From Oscillospiraceae bacterium (GTDB lineage Bacteria > Bacillota > Clostridia > Oscillospirales > Acutalibacteraceae), in the NCBI GenBank assembly GCA_019417045.1, contig DXWE01000002.1:45778-54188 (forward strand): a DNA stretch of 8,411 nt, written 5' to 3'. Shown one piece after another: positions 1-5,309 of this stretch; within the stretch, counting starts at the first letter, position 1, and every line of letters begins with the position of its first letter. A program made the translations under genes and the position numbers. Below the pieces are notes generated by a model, which made no database searches, was not told the DNA's origin, and was given only the letters and a program-made list of their open reading frames with translations.

Positions 1-331
1 TGCCGCCCGCGGCTGCAAACGCCGAAAACAGCTCTGCCAGCTCATCCGCCGGGTTGGCCTCCAGCGTGATCTCCGCTCCTTGCAGCCCAAATGCGGCCGC
101 GGCCGCCTCGATCAGGCGGGTCAGCCGGGACGGGCCGAGCAGGGACGGCGTGCCGCCGCCGAAATAGAGCGTGTCCGCCCGCTCGTGCAGCCGACGCCCC
201 CAGTCCTCAACGGCGCGCACGGCGGCGGCGGTATAGGCGTCCATCGCCGTCTCGTCCGCCGCCAGCGAATAAAAATCGCAATAGGGGCACTTGGAGACGC
301 AAAACGGCACATGGATGTACAGCCCGATCAC
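1..331 (-). CDS. hemW: HemW, radical SAM heme chaperone (partial, N-terminal ~110 residues)
   Basis: N-terminal part of a radical SAM protein of the HemW family; its 3' end lies beyond the window start. Reading leftwards from a GTG start at 331 gives VIGLYIHVPFCVSKCPYCDF, with the radical SAM cysteines C11, C15 and C18 in the CxxxCxxCxF spacing typical of HemW, then LYFGGGTPSLL (about residues 55-65) and ITLEANP (about 88-94), both HemW hallmarks. The family was long annotated as oxygen-independent coproporphyrinogen III oxidase; known members act instead as heme chaperones that bind SAM and a 4Fe-4S cluster in the cytoplasm. The GTG start overlaps the stop codon of the upstream gene as GTGA (328-331), and a GGAGGA stretch lies about 8 bases upstream, which decides the start. 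The family assignment is firm; the exact substrate in this organism is inferred. Confidence 0.93.
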   Translation of the reverse strand, partial: MIGLYIHVPFCVSKCPYCDFYSLAADETAMDAYTAAAVRAVEDWGRRLHERADTLYFGGGTPSLLGPSRLTRLIEAAAAAFGLQGAEITLEANPADELAELFSAFAAAGG

Positions 332-1020
332 CGCGCGTCCTCCGCCGCATCCGCCGGGGGACCGGAGACAGAAGCCGGGTGTTCCGCGGCGCCCCAGCTG
401 TCCTTCACCCAGTCGTCCACCGGGCGCACCAGCGGGATCCGGCGCCTGCCTCCCAGATGGATCCAGATGAGGATCGCCATAACGAGCGCGCCTGCCATGC
501 AGATCATCATATCCTCCATCGTGTCCGCTACGCCGGTCTCCGCCACACGCTGGGAATCGTGGCCCGTCAGCAAAAAGCCGATATACTCCACCATCTCCCA
601 TGCCACGGCCACAAACTGCGGGAACAGAAACGACAGCGCCGTCGCCATCCCGCGGTTGGGCGGGGCCGGCCGGTCTTCTGGGCGGCGCAGCCGGTAATAC
701 AGGCACAGCCCGAGCAGCGCGGTCAGCACACCCGAGAGGAAGTGCATAATCAGATCATAATACGCAAACCGCGAGTACCACGCAAGCGCCGTGCCCAACG
801 TGAACGCGCAGAAGATAAACACCATCAGCACCGTGTCCATCAGCCACCCGGGCCCCACCCGGAACAGCCGGCGACACAGCGGAAAGAGCAGCAGATAGAG
901 CAGGGAACACAGCCCGATCAGGCCGGATCCCACGCCCTTGTCGACAAACAGATAAATCGATACGGCCAGGGAGGCCAGGATATAGGCCACCGCCGTGCCC
1001 ATCGCCAGCTTTTTACTCAT
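328..1020 (-). CDS. DUF2238/YjdF-like integral membrane protein
   Basis: A 230-residue polytopic membrane protein. Hydrophobic segments lie at about residues 6-26, 31-49, 62-80, 91-109, 128-148 and 170-188, giving about six membrane helices, followed by a hydrophilic tail rich in Ala/Pro. Polar residues inside or near the helices form a pattern I associate with the DUF2238 (YjdF-like) family: YDLIMHF (D89, H93), WEMVEY (W141, E142, E145) and DTMEDM (D166, D170). No biochemical role is established for this family as far as I know, so none is assigned. The start chosen is ATG at 1020 (MSKKLAM), with a GGA about 7 bases upstream; an in-frame ATG at 1032 sits directly on an AAAGGA and would leave no spacing. 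It lies 57 bases after the biotin ligase gene and overlaps hemW by four bases, so it is probably translationally coupled to hemW. Confidence 0.8.
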   Translation of the reverse strand: MSKKLAMGTAVAYILASLAVSIYLFVDKGVGSGLIGLCSLLYLLLFPLCRRLFRVGPGWLMDTVLMVFIFCAFTLGTALAWYSRFAYYDLIMHFLSGVLTALLGLCLYYRLRRPEDRPAPPNRGMATALSFLFPQFVAVAWEMVEYIGFLLTGHDSQRVAETGVADTMEDMMICMAGALVMAILIWIHLGGRRRIPLVRPVDDWVKDSWGAAEHPASVSGPPADAAEDAR

Positions 1021-1042
1021 GTATGCTTCCATTCCTTTCTGC

Positions 1043-1063
1043 TGCGGGCGTTGGGCTCCCGCA
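1043..1063 (-). other. Intercistronic hairpin between birA and the DUF2238-like gene
   Basis: A 6-bp inverted repeat (TGCGGG at 1043-1048, CCCGCA at 1058-1063) with a 9-base loop in the only sizeable gap (57 bases) of the leftward operon. No T-run follows on the minus strand, so it is not a convincing intrinsic terminator; it could be an RNA processing or stability element, or chance in GC-rich DNA. Confidence 0.3.
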
Positions 1064-1077
1064 CCCCTTCTTTCCGA

Positions 1078-1854
1078 TTACAGATAGCCGTACAGCCCGC
1101 GCACCGACACCTCTCCCGCCTGCACCAGCCGGTCGCCCGACGCTGTCCGGATCCGCAGGGAGCCGTCCGGCTCCACCGCTGCGGCCGTCCCCTCGCACAC
1201 GACCGTGCCGTCGGGCGACTGCGCACGCACCTCCCGGCCGACGGTGACGCACCGCTCCCGAAAGGCGGGAAGCAGCGGCAAAAAGCCCTCGCACCGCCAG
1301 ACCTCCCACAGCGGTTCCAGCTCGTTGAGGATGGCTGCGGCCACCGCCTGCGGCGCCAGCTGCCGACCGGTCAGCTGCCACAGCGACCCGGCATAGGGCA
1401 GATCCCTGACTATAAACTCCTCTTCCGTCTGCAGCAGGTTCACCCCCATGCCGCACACGGCAAAGCCCCCGTCCGACCCCAGCCGGCCCTCACATAAAAT
1501 GCCACACACCTTGCGGTTGCTGCATACAATGTCATTGGGCCACTTGATACAAAAAGCGGCACCGGACAGCTGACAGAGCGCGCGCGACACCGCCAGCCCC
1601 GCCACGAGCGGCAGGGTTGACGCCTCCCGCAAAGGCTTGAGCAACACGGACAGGGCCAGCGTCTCCCCGGGGGAAGCCTGCCAGACGCGGCCCAGCCGGC
1701 CGCGGCCGGCCACCTGGTTGTCGGTGAAACAGACCGCCCCGTGGGGCAGGCGGTCGCCGCGCGTCTTCAGATAGGTATTGGTAGACTCCACCTCCCCGAG
1801 CCAGAGCGCGGGGCGACCGAGCGCCCGGGTCCGCAGGCCCGGCAGACCGCTCAC
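1078..1854 (-). CDS. birA: Biotin--[acetyl-CoA-carboxylase] ligase, monofunctional (no HTH domain)
   Basis: Cytoplasmic enzyme that makes biotinyl-AMP from biotin and ATP and transfers biotin to a lysine of carrier proteins such as AccB or other biotin-dependent carboxylase/decarboxylase subunits. In 258 residues it shows the family signatures in order: ESTNTYLK (23-30), the adenylate-binding loop GRGRLGR (50-56), KWPNDI (104-109), KVCGIL (115-120) and GMGVNL (135-140), then an SH3-like C-terminal domain (about 205-258). There is no N-terminal winged-helix domain, so unlike E. coli BirA it should not act as a DNA-binding repressor; length and start match the group of ligases that lack it. The start is GTG at 1854, overlapping the stop of the upstream phosphodiesterase gene as GTGA, with GGGAG about 8 bases upstream. 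The stop is TAA at 1078-1080. The substrate carrier protein is not in the window. Confidence 0.95.
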   Translation of the reverse strand: MSGLPGLRTRALGRPALWLGEVESTNTYLKTRGDRLPHGAVCFTDNQVAGRGRLGRVWQASPGETLALSVLLKPLREASTLPLVAGLAVSRALCQLSGAAFCIKWPNDIVCSNRKVCGILCEGRLGSDGGFAVCGMGVNLLQTEEEFIVRDLPYAGSLWQLTGRQLAPQAVAAAILNELEPLWEVWRCEGFLPLLPAFRERCVTVGREVRAQSPDGTVVCEGTAAAVEPDGSLRIRTASGDRLVQAGEVSVRGLYGYL

Positions 1855-2324
1855 CGGTCGTTCTCCCGCAGCGAGGTCACAATCCCGGCCGGCGTGATGT
1901 CGACCACCCCGTATGTCCCCGACCGCGCGACGCTCCCGGGGTTCAGAATATACAGCCCGTCCTCATAGGTGGAGAGCGCCCGGTGCGTATGCCCGAACAG
2001 CAGGATATCCGCCTGCTGCTGGCGCGCCAGCCCGATCACGGCCGCCATCCCGCTTTTCACCCGGTGCGTATATCCGTGCAGATAGACGATCCGCCTGCCC
2101 TCCAGTTCCACCATACCCACCTCCGGATAGAGGCTCCCGGCGGCAAAATCGCAGTTGCCCCGCACCATGTAAAACGTCCGGTCGGGATAGAGTTTCTCCA
2201 TCTCGCCCGCTTCGCGCACCCCGTCACCCAGGTGGAACACCGCCCGCGCCGTGGGCTGCGCGTCAATCGCGCGGCGCAGAGAAAACCCGTCGCCGTGGCT
2301 GTCCGATACCACCAGCAGCCGCAT
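1851..2324 (-). CDS. yfcE: YfcE/MJ0936-family metallophosphoesterase
   Basis: A 157-residue calcineurin-like metallophosphoesterase of the small YfcE/MJ0936 family, whose characterised members are divalent-metal phosphodiesterases; the natural substrate is uncertain. All metal-binding motifs are present: DSH (D8, H10), GD (G33, D34), GNCD (G56, N57), an HG at H83 and GHTH (H112, H114). Length is normal for the family, which is a single domain without a cap. The ATG at 2324 is preceded by a GAGGGGGG ribosome binding site at about 6 bases. It is the first gene of the leftward operon; an extended -10 promoter lies about 40 bases upstream, and its stop codon overlaps the start of birA. In some Firmicutes this family adjoins the rdgB-type nucleotide pyrophosphatase, but no such gene is here. 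The gene symbol is by family only. Confidence 0.93.
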   Translation of the reverse strand: MRLLVVSDSHGDGFSLRRAIDAQPTARAVFHLGDGVREAGEMEKLYPDRTFYMVRGNCDFAAGSLYPEVGMVELEGRRIVYLHGYTHRVKSGMAAVIGLARQQQADILLFGHTHRALSTYEDGLYILNPGSVARSGTYGVVDITPAGIVTSLRENDR

Positions 2325-2348
2325 ACCGTGCCCCCCTCATACTTTCCA

Positions 2349-2376
2349 TTGATTTGGCATAAGTATAGCATATATT
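2349..2376 (+). promoter_or_regulatory. Sigma-A-like promoter for the small-protein operon
   Basis: TTGATT (2349-2354) and TATATT (2371-2376) are separated by 16 bases and read on the plus strand, giving a start near 2383 and a leader of about 110 bases before the ATG at 2492. It overlaps the divergent yfcE promoter almost completely, so the two promoters should compete for RNA polymerase. Confidence 0.5.
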
Positions 2377-2390
2377 CTATGCAAACGGAA
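2362..2390 (-). promoter_or_regulatory. Extended -10 promoter for the yfcE-birA-hemW operon
   Basis: On the minus strand TATACT (2367-2362) is preceded by TGC (2370-2368), giving an extended -10 element TGCTATACT. The -35 position 17 bases further up holds TTCCGT, a poor match, as is usual where the extended -10 compensates. Transcription would start near 2355, about 30 bases before the ATG at 2324. Confidence 0.6.
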
Positions 2391-2409
2391 GATGAAAAAT
2401 CGGTCGACT

Positions 2410-2474
2410 CCCGTCCATCGCGCGAATTCCCGGCGGCAGAGCCGTCGGACGGGTTTTTCACCGGCTGCCGCCGG
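2410..2474 (+). promoter_or_regulatory. Structured 5' leader with interleaved inverted repeats (candidate attenuator)
   Basis: Stem A pairs CCCGTCC (2410-2416) with GGACGGG (2447-2453) and is followed directly by TTTTT (2454-2458), like a terminator but with a 30-base loop containing a further short CGGC/GCCG pairing (2431-2434 with 2441-2444). Stem B pairs the perfect 10-base CCGGCGGCAG (2430-2439) with CTGCCGCCGG (2465-2474). The arms alternate A-B-A-B, so the leader either switches between two folds or makes a pseudoknot. Stem B ends just before the ribosome binding site GGAG (2481-2484). It matches no riboswitch class I know. Confidence 0.4.
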
Positions 2475-2491
2475 AGAAACGGAGTTGTATT

Positions 2492-2740
2492 ATGGGTAAC
2501 GTCAATCTCACCCCCGACCAGCTGCAGGCGCTGCTGCAATACGCGAGCAAACGGCTCGGCACCACGCCCGAAAACCTGGCCCGCACCGTGCAGTCCGGCG
2601 GACTCGAGGGGATTTCCAAAAATTTATCCCCCAACGAAAGTGCCAAGCTGAACTCGCTGCTGGGAAACCGGGAACAGGCACAGGAGCTGTTGAACTCGCC
2701 GGAAGTGCAGTCCTTCCTCCAGCAAATTCTCCAGAAATGA
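2492..2740 (+). CDS. Small hypothetical protein (82 aa), first gene of the small-protein operon
   Basis: An 82-residue soluble, Gln/Leu/Asn-rich, probably helical protein of unknown function. It has no signal peptide, membrane segment, cysteine or recognisable catalytic motif. The C-terminal stretch LLNSPEVQSFLQQIL resembles in spacing the N-terminal LLQSPDSLAKIQGAL of the next protein, which may reflect a shared short helical motif. The ATG at 2492 has GGAG (2481-2484) at 7 bases, an ideal spacing. It lies 22 bases before the next gene and about 110 bases after the proposed promoter, behind the structured leader. I recall similar short genes in clostridial genomes next to Leu-rich repeat-like proteins such as the one that follows, but I cannot name a family. 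Coding status is supported by the ribosome binding site, codon use like the neighbours, and compact operon placement. Confidence 0.8.
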   Translation: MGNVNLTPDQLQALLQYASKRLGTTPENLARTVQSGGLEGISKNLSPNESAKLNSLLGNREQAQELLNSPEVQSFLQQILQK

Positions 2741-2762
2741 CAATGTTGGCGGTGGTACTCAG

Positions 2763-3383
2763 ATGGATGACCTCTCCAAACGGCTGGAGGCGCTGCTGCA
2801 ATCGCCCGACAGCCTAGCCAAAATTCAGGGCGCGCTGGCGGCTCTCGGCGCGGACGGCCAGGCGCCCTCCCCGCCGGCCGCGTCCGCACCGGCACCGGCG
2901 CAGCAGGCCGCGCCCGCTCCTCCACCGCCTGCGGCGGACAGCGCACCGGATCTGTCGGCGCTGTCCAGTCTGTTGCCGCTGCTGTCCCGCGCGGGCCAAA
3001 ACTCGTCCGCACCCGACGCCGCCGCTCCGTCCCCGCCACAGGGCGGTCTGAATCCCGCCGCACTGCTGCAGCTATTGCCGCTGCTGTCGGGATTGGGAGG
3101 GAACGGAGAGACGGGCAATCCCTCTGCCGGGGGCCTGGATCCGGCCGCGCTGGCACAGCTGTTGCCGCTGCTCTCCGGGCTCGGAGGCGGAAAGGCAGAC
3201 GGGAGCGCCGGCCTCTCGGGATTGACAAAGCTGCTCCCACTGCTCTCCGGCGGCGGACGGGAGGACGAAAATACCGCGCTGCTACGGGCGCTGCGCCCCT
3301 ATCTGCACGGCGAACGCGAAAAGCGGCTGGACGGCGCGATCAAGCTCCTGCAGATGTCGCAGGTACTGCCGCTGCTGAAGTGA
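2763..3383 (+). CDS. Hypothetical Pro/Ala-rich protein with four LLPLLS repeats
   Basis: A 206-residue protein of unknown function with an unusual build. Residues 1-30 form a probable helix (MDDLSKRLEALLQSPDSLAK and on); residues 33-62 are a Pro/Ala linker with runs such as APAPPPP; residues 63-165 hold four imperfect repeats centred on LLPLLS (prolines 72, 106, 135 and 159), each followed by Gly-rich turns, the middle two being nearly identical (LxPAAxxQLLPLLSGLGG); residues 170-206 form a charged C-terminal segment (ALLRALRPYLHGEREKRLDG then VLPLLK). I recall the C-terminal pattern LLxALxPxL..R...D.AIK.L....LLPLL as a recurring ending of short unnamed clostridial proteins, so that part may be the conserved module. 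There is no signal peptide. The ATG at 2763 has GGTGG (2751-2755) at 7 bases. It lies between two other small genes and ends 9-12 bases before the next start. A scaffold or membrane-apposed role is only a guess. Confidence 0.8.
   Translation: MDDLSKRLEALLQSPDSLAKIQGALAALGADGQAPSPPAASAPAPAQQAAPAPPPPAADSAPDLSALSSLLPLLSRAGQNSSAPDAAAPSPPQGGLNPAALLQLLPLLSGLGGNGETGNPSAGGLDPAALAQLLPLLSGLGGGKADGSAGLSGLTKLLPLLSGGGREDENTALLRALRPYLHGEREKRLDGAIKLLQMSQVLPLLK
2949..3257 (+). repeat. Four in-frame LLPLLS-coding repeats
   Basis: Four degenerate repeats coding for LxxL..LLPLLS(G/R)xGG, with unit spacings of 34, 29 and 24 codons between the central prolines. Copies two and three are nearly identical at protein level and share the DNA core TTGCCGCTGCT, which also occurs in copy one. 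They point to internal duplication within the gene; a fifth partial copy (VLPLLK) ends the protein. Confidence 0.75.
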
Positions 3384-3388
3384 GGAGG
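3383..3388 (+). promoter_or_regulatory. Ribosome binding site AGGAGG with two possible starts
   Basis: AGGAGG overlaps the end of the previous gene. It is 4 bases from GTG at 3393 and 7 bases from TTG at 3396, both in frame. The spacing favours TTG at 3396, the more common codon favours GTG at 3393; they differ by one residue. Confidence 0.6.
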
Positions 3389-3392
3389 GATT

Positions 3393-3716
3393 GTGTTGGA
3401 TTCTGGTATTTATCGCCTGCAGCAGGAGGCCGCACGGCGGGTACGGCTGATGGAGGAGCGCAACCGGCGGATCGCCGACAGCTACGCGTCGGACCCGCGC
3501 CTTCAGGCCCCCTGTCCGCCGGCCTACACCCCACCCGAAGCCAGGCGGCCGGCGGAAGCGGCGTGTGTGCACACGCCGCCGGCGGTTGTGCCTCCGGCAC
3601 GGGAATCTTCGGAGGACGACAGCGAACGGCTGCTTCTCCTCCTGCTGGCCCTGCTTCTCGCCAAAAGCGGCGCACACATGGAGCTGATCGTCGCGCTGCT
3701 CTACCTGGCCATGTAA
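3393..3716 (+). CDS. Small hypothetical protein with hydrophobic C-terminal tail
   Basis: About 107 residues, function unknown. The N-terminal third is highly charged and probably helical (RLQQEAARRVRLMEERNRR), the middle (about 37-70) is Pro/Ala-rich and disordered-looking, residues 71-79 are acidic (ESSEDDSER), and the last 28 residues are strongly hydrophobic (LLLLLLALLLA then LIVALLYLAM), broken by KSGAHME. This could be a C-terminal membrane hairpin or tail anchor. I recall short clostridial proteins ending in comparable Leu-rich segments after an acidic stretch, but no named function. The start is GTG at 3393 or TTG at 3396, served by AGGAGG at 3383-3388. It lies 9 bases after the LLPLLS-repeat gene and 25 bases before the lipoprotein gene, so the four genes are probably co-transcribed, which would place this protein near the envelope. 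Confidence 0.78.
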   Translation: MLDSGIYRLQQEAARRVRLMEERNRRIADSYASDPRLQAPCPPAYTPPEARRPAEAACVHTPPAVVPPARESSEDDSERLLLLLLALLLAKSGAHMELIVALLYLAM

Positions 3717-3741
3717 CCTGAAGAATAAAAAAGGCGGTGCT

Positions 3742-5040
3742 GTGAATATGAGACGCTGGTGCAAACTGCTCTCTGTGTGGATCTGTGTCCTTCTGCTGCT
3801 GACCGGCTGCGCGCCGGCCGCCTCTCCAGGCGACGAATCGGCCCCCACGGCCGACGTTGGCACCACCTCTCCCACCGCCGGATCGCCGACCGGCACGGCC
3901 TCTTCTCCTTCGGAAAATCTGGACGAACCGCCGGAATTGCGCGGTGTGTGGGTGTCCTACATAGAGCTGAACACCCTGCTCAGCGGGGCCACGCCCGACC
4001 AGGCGGCAGCCGCGCTCGACGCGTTGTTTGACAATTGCGTCTCCTACGGCATGAACACGGTCATTTTTCATGTCCGCGCCAACAGCGACGCCTATTATGA
4101 TTCCGACTGCTTCCCCGCAGCGGCAGCCGCAGAGTCCCTGCTCGCTGCCGGATTTGATCCGCTCTCCTATGCCGTGGCCGCCGCCCATGCGCGCGGGTTG
4201 CGTCTGCACGCGTGGGTCAACCCGTTTCGCGTGGGACGCGATCCCGCCCGGGCCATGTGTGCGGACACCTTTACCAGCGGGGAGATCACCTATTATGTCC
4301 CCTCGTCCGCTGCCGTGCAGGCACTGGTCCTGAACGGCATCCGGGAGCTCGTCTCGCGGTACGATATCGACGGGGTACAGTTTGACGACTACTTCTATCC
4401 GGCCGGTCTGTCCGCCGATACGCCAGAACCATTTGAGCAGGAGGCGTTCGCCGCCTATCAGCAAGCGGGCGGGACAGAACAGATTGCGGACTGGCGGCGG
4501 CTGCATGTCGACAGCCTGCTGACCGCCGTCTACGGACTCGTACACCGGCGGGCCGGGTGCGTGTTCGGAATCAGCCCCGCCTACGACGTACAGAAAAACA
4601 CCCAGAGCTTCTATGCCGACCTGCTCACCTGGATCCGGTCGCCGGGGTATGTGGACTACATCTGTCCACAGATCTATGTGGGATTGGAAAACGAAGCCGC
4701 CCCCTACCAGCGTGTGCTGGAGGAGTGGAGCGCCTATCCGAGGGATCCCTCCGTGCAGCTGTACGTGGGGCTGGCGGTGTATAAAATCGGGCTGTCCCCG
4801 GATCCCTATGCCGGTTCCGGCGCCGCGGAATGGGCACAGTACAGCAACCGGCTCGCCACCATGGTGCGCCTGGCCCGGGAGACCGGACAGGTATCCGGGC
4901 TGCTGTTTTACAGCTATTCCTATTTCGATCCGGCCGCGACCCGCTCTTTGTCGGAAGGGCAGAGCTATGACCAGGCCGTCGCCAAACAGGAGATAACGGG
5001 ACTGCTCGAGGAGCTGGGGCAGAAGGAGCAGTCGGGCTGA
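3742..5040 (+). CDS. Lipoprotein with GHL10 (DUF187/YngK-like) glycosidase-like domain
   Basis: A 432-residue predicted lipoprotein on the outer face of the membrane. Residues 1-23 form a signal peptide with lipobox LTGC (lipidated C23); residues 24-62 are a Ser/Thr/Pro/Ala linker. From about residue 65 runs a TIM-barrel-type domain of the GHL10/DUF187 family, recognised by ELRGVWVSY (65-73), FHVRANSDAYY (109-119), HAWVNPFRV (156-164), IDGVQFDDYFYP (209-220), GISPAYDV (276-283) and VDYICPQIYVGLEN (304-317). The DD pair at 215-216 is where acidic catalytic residues would be expected. Family members are thought to act on cell-wall or other glycans; the substrate here is unknown. The start is GTG at 3742 (AAAAGG at 7 bases) or ATG at 3748. 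It follows the three small genes closely and ends at a probable terminator. Confidence 0.9.
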   Translation: MNMRRWCKLLSVWICVLLLLTGCAPAASPGDESAPTADVGTTSPTAGSPTGTASSPSENLDEPPELRGVWVSYIELNTLLSGATPDQAAAALDALFDNCVSYGMNTVIFHVRANSDAYYDSDCFPAAAAAESLLAAGFDPLSYAVAAAHARGLRLHAWVNPFRVGRDPARAMCADTFTSGEITYYVPSSAAVQALVLNGIRELVSRYDIDGVQFDDYFYPAGLSADTPEPFEQEAFAAYQQAGGTEQIADWRRLHVDSLLTAVYGLVHRRAGCVFGISPAYDVQKNTQSFYADLLTWIRSPGYVDYICPQIYVGLENEAAPYQRVLEEWSAYPRDPSVQLYVGLAVYKIGLSPDPYAGSGAAEWAQYSNRLATMVRLARETGQVSGLLFYSYSYFDPAATRSLSEGQSYDQAVAKQEITGLLEELGQKEQSG

Positions 5041-5056
5041 GCGTCGCCCGCTTTTT
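5033..5056 (+). terminator. Probable intrinsic terminator of the lipoprotein operon
   Basis: CGGGC (5033-5037) pairs with GCCCG (5046-5050) around an 8-base loop that includes the TGA stop of the lipoprotein gene, followed by C and TTTTT (5052-5056). The stem is short (5 bp) but GC-rich. The T-run touches the -35 box of the tRNA promoter. Confidence 0.55.
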
Positions 5057-5057
5057 C

Positions 5058-5087
5058 TTGACAGAGACAGGCGGGTTGTTGTATACT
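5058..5087 (+). promoter_or_regulatory. Strong sigma-A-type promoter for tRNA-Pro
   Basis: TTGACA (5058-5063, perfect -35) and TATACT (5082-5087) are 18 bases apart. Transcription would start near 5094, about 33 bases before the mature tRNA. Confidence 0.85.
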
Positions 5088-5099
5088 GGGGACGCCGAT

Positions 5100-5113
5100 G
5101 GGGGACGTCCCCC
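5100..5113 (+). other. Perfect GC palindrome in the tRNA-Pro precursor leader
   Basis: GGGGGACGTCCCCC is a perfect 14-base palindrome lying between the promoter start site and the tRNA 5' end (5127). In RNA it could make a very small hairpin in the leader removed by RNase P; in DNA it could bind a dimeric protein. No function is known to me. Confidence 0.5.
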
Positions 5114-5126
5114 GGCGGCCAAACAG

Positions 5127-5202
5127 CCGGGTGTGGCGCAGCTGGTAGCGCGGGTGGTTTGGGACCATCAGGCCGCTGGTTCGAATCCAGTCACTCGGAC
5201 CA
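5127..5202 (+). tRNA. tRNA-Pro (anticodon TGG), CCA encoded
   Basis: A full cloverleaf of 76 bases. Acceptor CCGGGTG (5127-5133) pairs with CACTCGG (5192-5198) with one G-U; D arm GCGC/GCGC around AGCTGGTA; anticodon stem GGTGG/CCATC with one G-U around loop TTTGGGA, giving anticodon TGG; T arm GCTGG/CCAGT around TTCGAAT. Discriminator A at 5199 and an encoded CCA at 5200-5202. It reads proline CCN codons, abundant in this GC-rich genome. It has its own strong promoter and terminator, so it is a single-gene transcript. Confidence 0.97.
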
Positions 5203-5309
5203 GACCTGCGGTCGGCAATTCGCTATGAGTTGCCGGCCTCTTTTTGTTTTACTAGCTCGACCATCAGCAGGATTCATTTGTCCCACCCTTACAGACCTGC
5301 GGCCGGCCA
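5201..5309 (+). repeat. Direct repeat pair after the tRNA (5201-5218 and 5292-5309)
   Basis: CAGACCTGCGG(T/C)CGGC(A/C)A occurs at 5201-5218 and again at 5292-5309, 16 of 18 bases identical, 91 bases apart. Each copy forms the 5' side of a terminator hairpin. The first copy includes the last two bases of the tRNA CCA, so duplication of the tRNA tail with its terminator is possible. Confidence 0.6.
5210..5250 (+). terminator. Intrinsic terminator of tRNA-Pro
   Basis: GGTCGGCAA (5210-5218) pairs with TTGCCGGCC (5230-5238), 9 bp with one G-T, loop of 11 bases, followed by a T-rich run (5239-5250, TCTTTTTGTTTT). Confidence 0.9.

Noticed and set aside
1021..1077. Terminator between birA and the DUF2238-like gene
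   Set aside because: The hairpin at 1043-1063 is not followed by a T-run on the minus strand, and the ribosome binding site of the next gene follows at once.
91..1497. Open frame of 468 codons on the plus strand
   Set aside because: Lies antisense to the hemW, DUF2238-like and birA genes, which have clear motifs; its Arg/Pro/His-rich translation has no family character. GC-driven shadow.
3340..4545. Open frame of 401 codons on the minus strand
   Set aside because: Antisense to the lipoprotein gene with clear GHL10 motifs; no ribosome binding site or recognisable domain.
5201..5309. Integration (att) site of a mobile element at tRNA-Pro
   Set aside because: The direct repeat overlaps the tRNA by only two bases, the interval is 91 bases and no integrase is near; kept only as a weak alternative within a finding.
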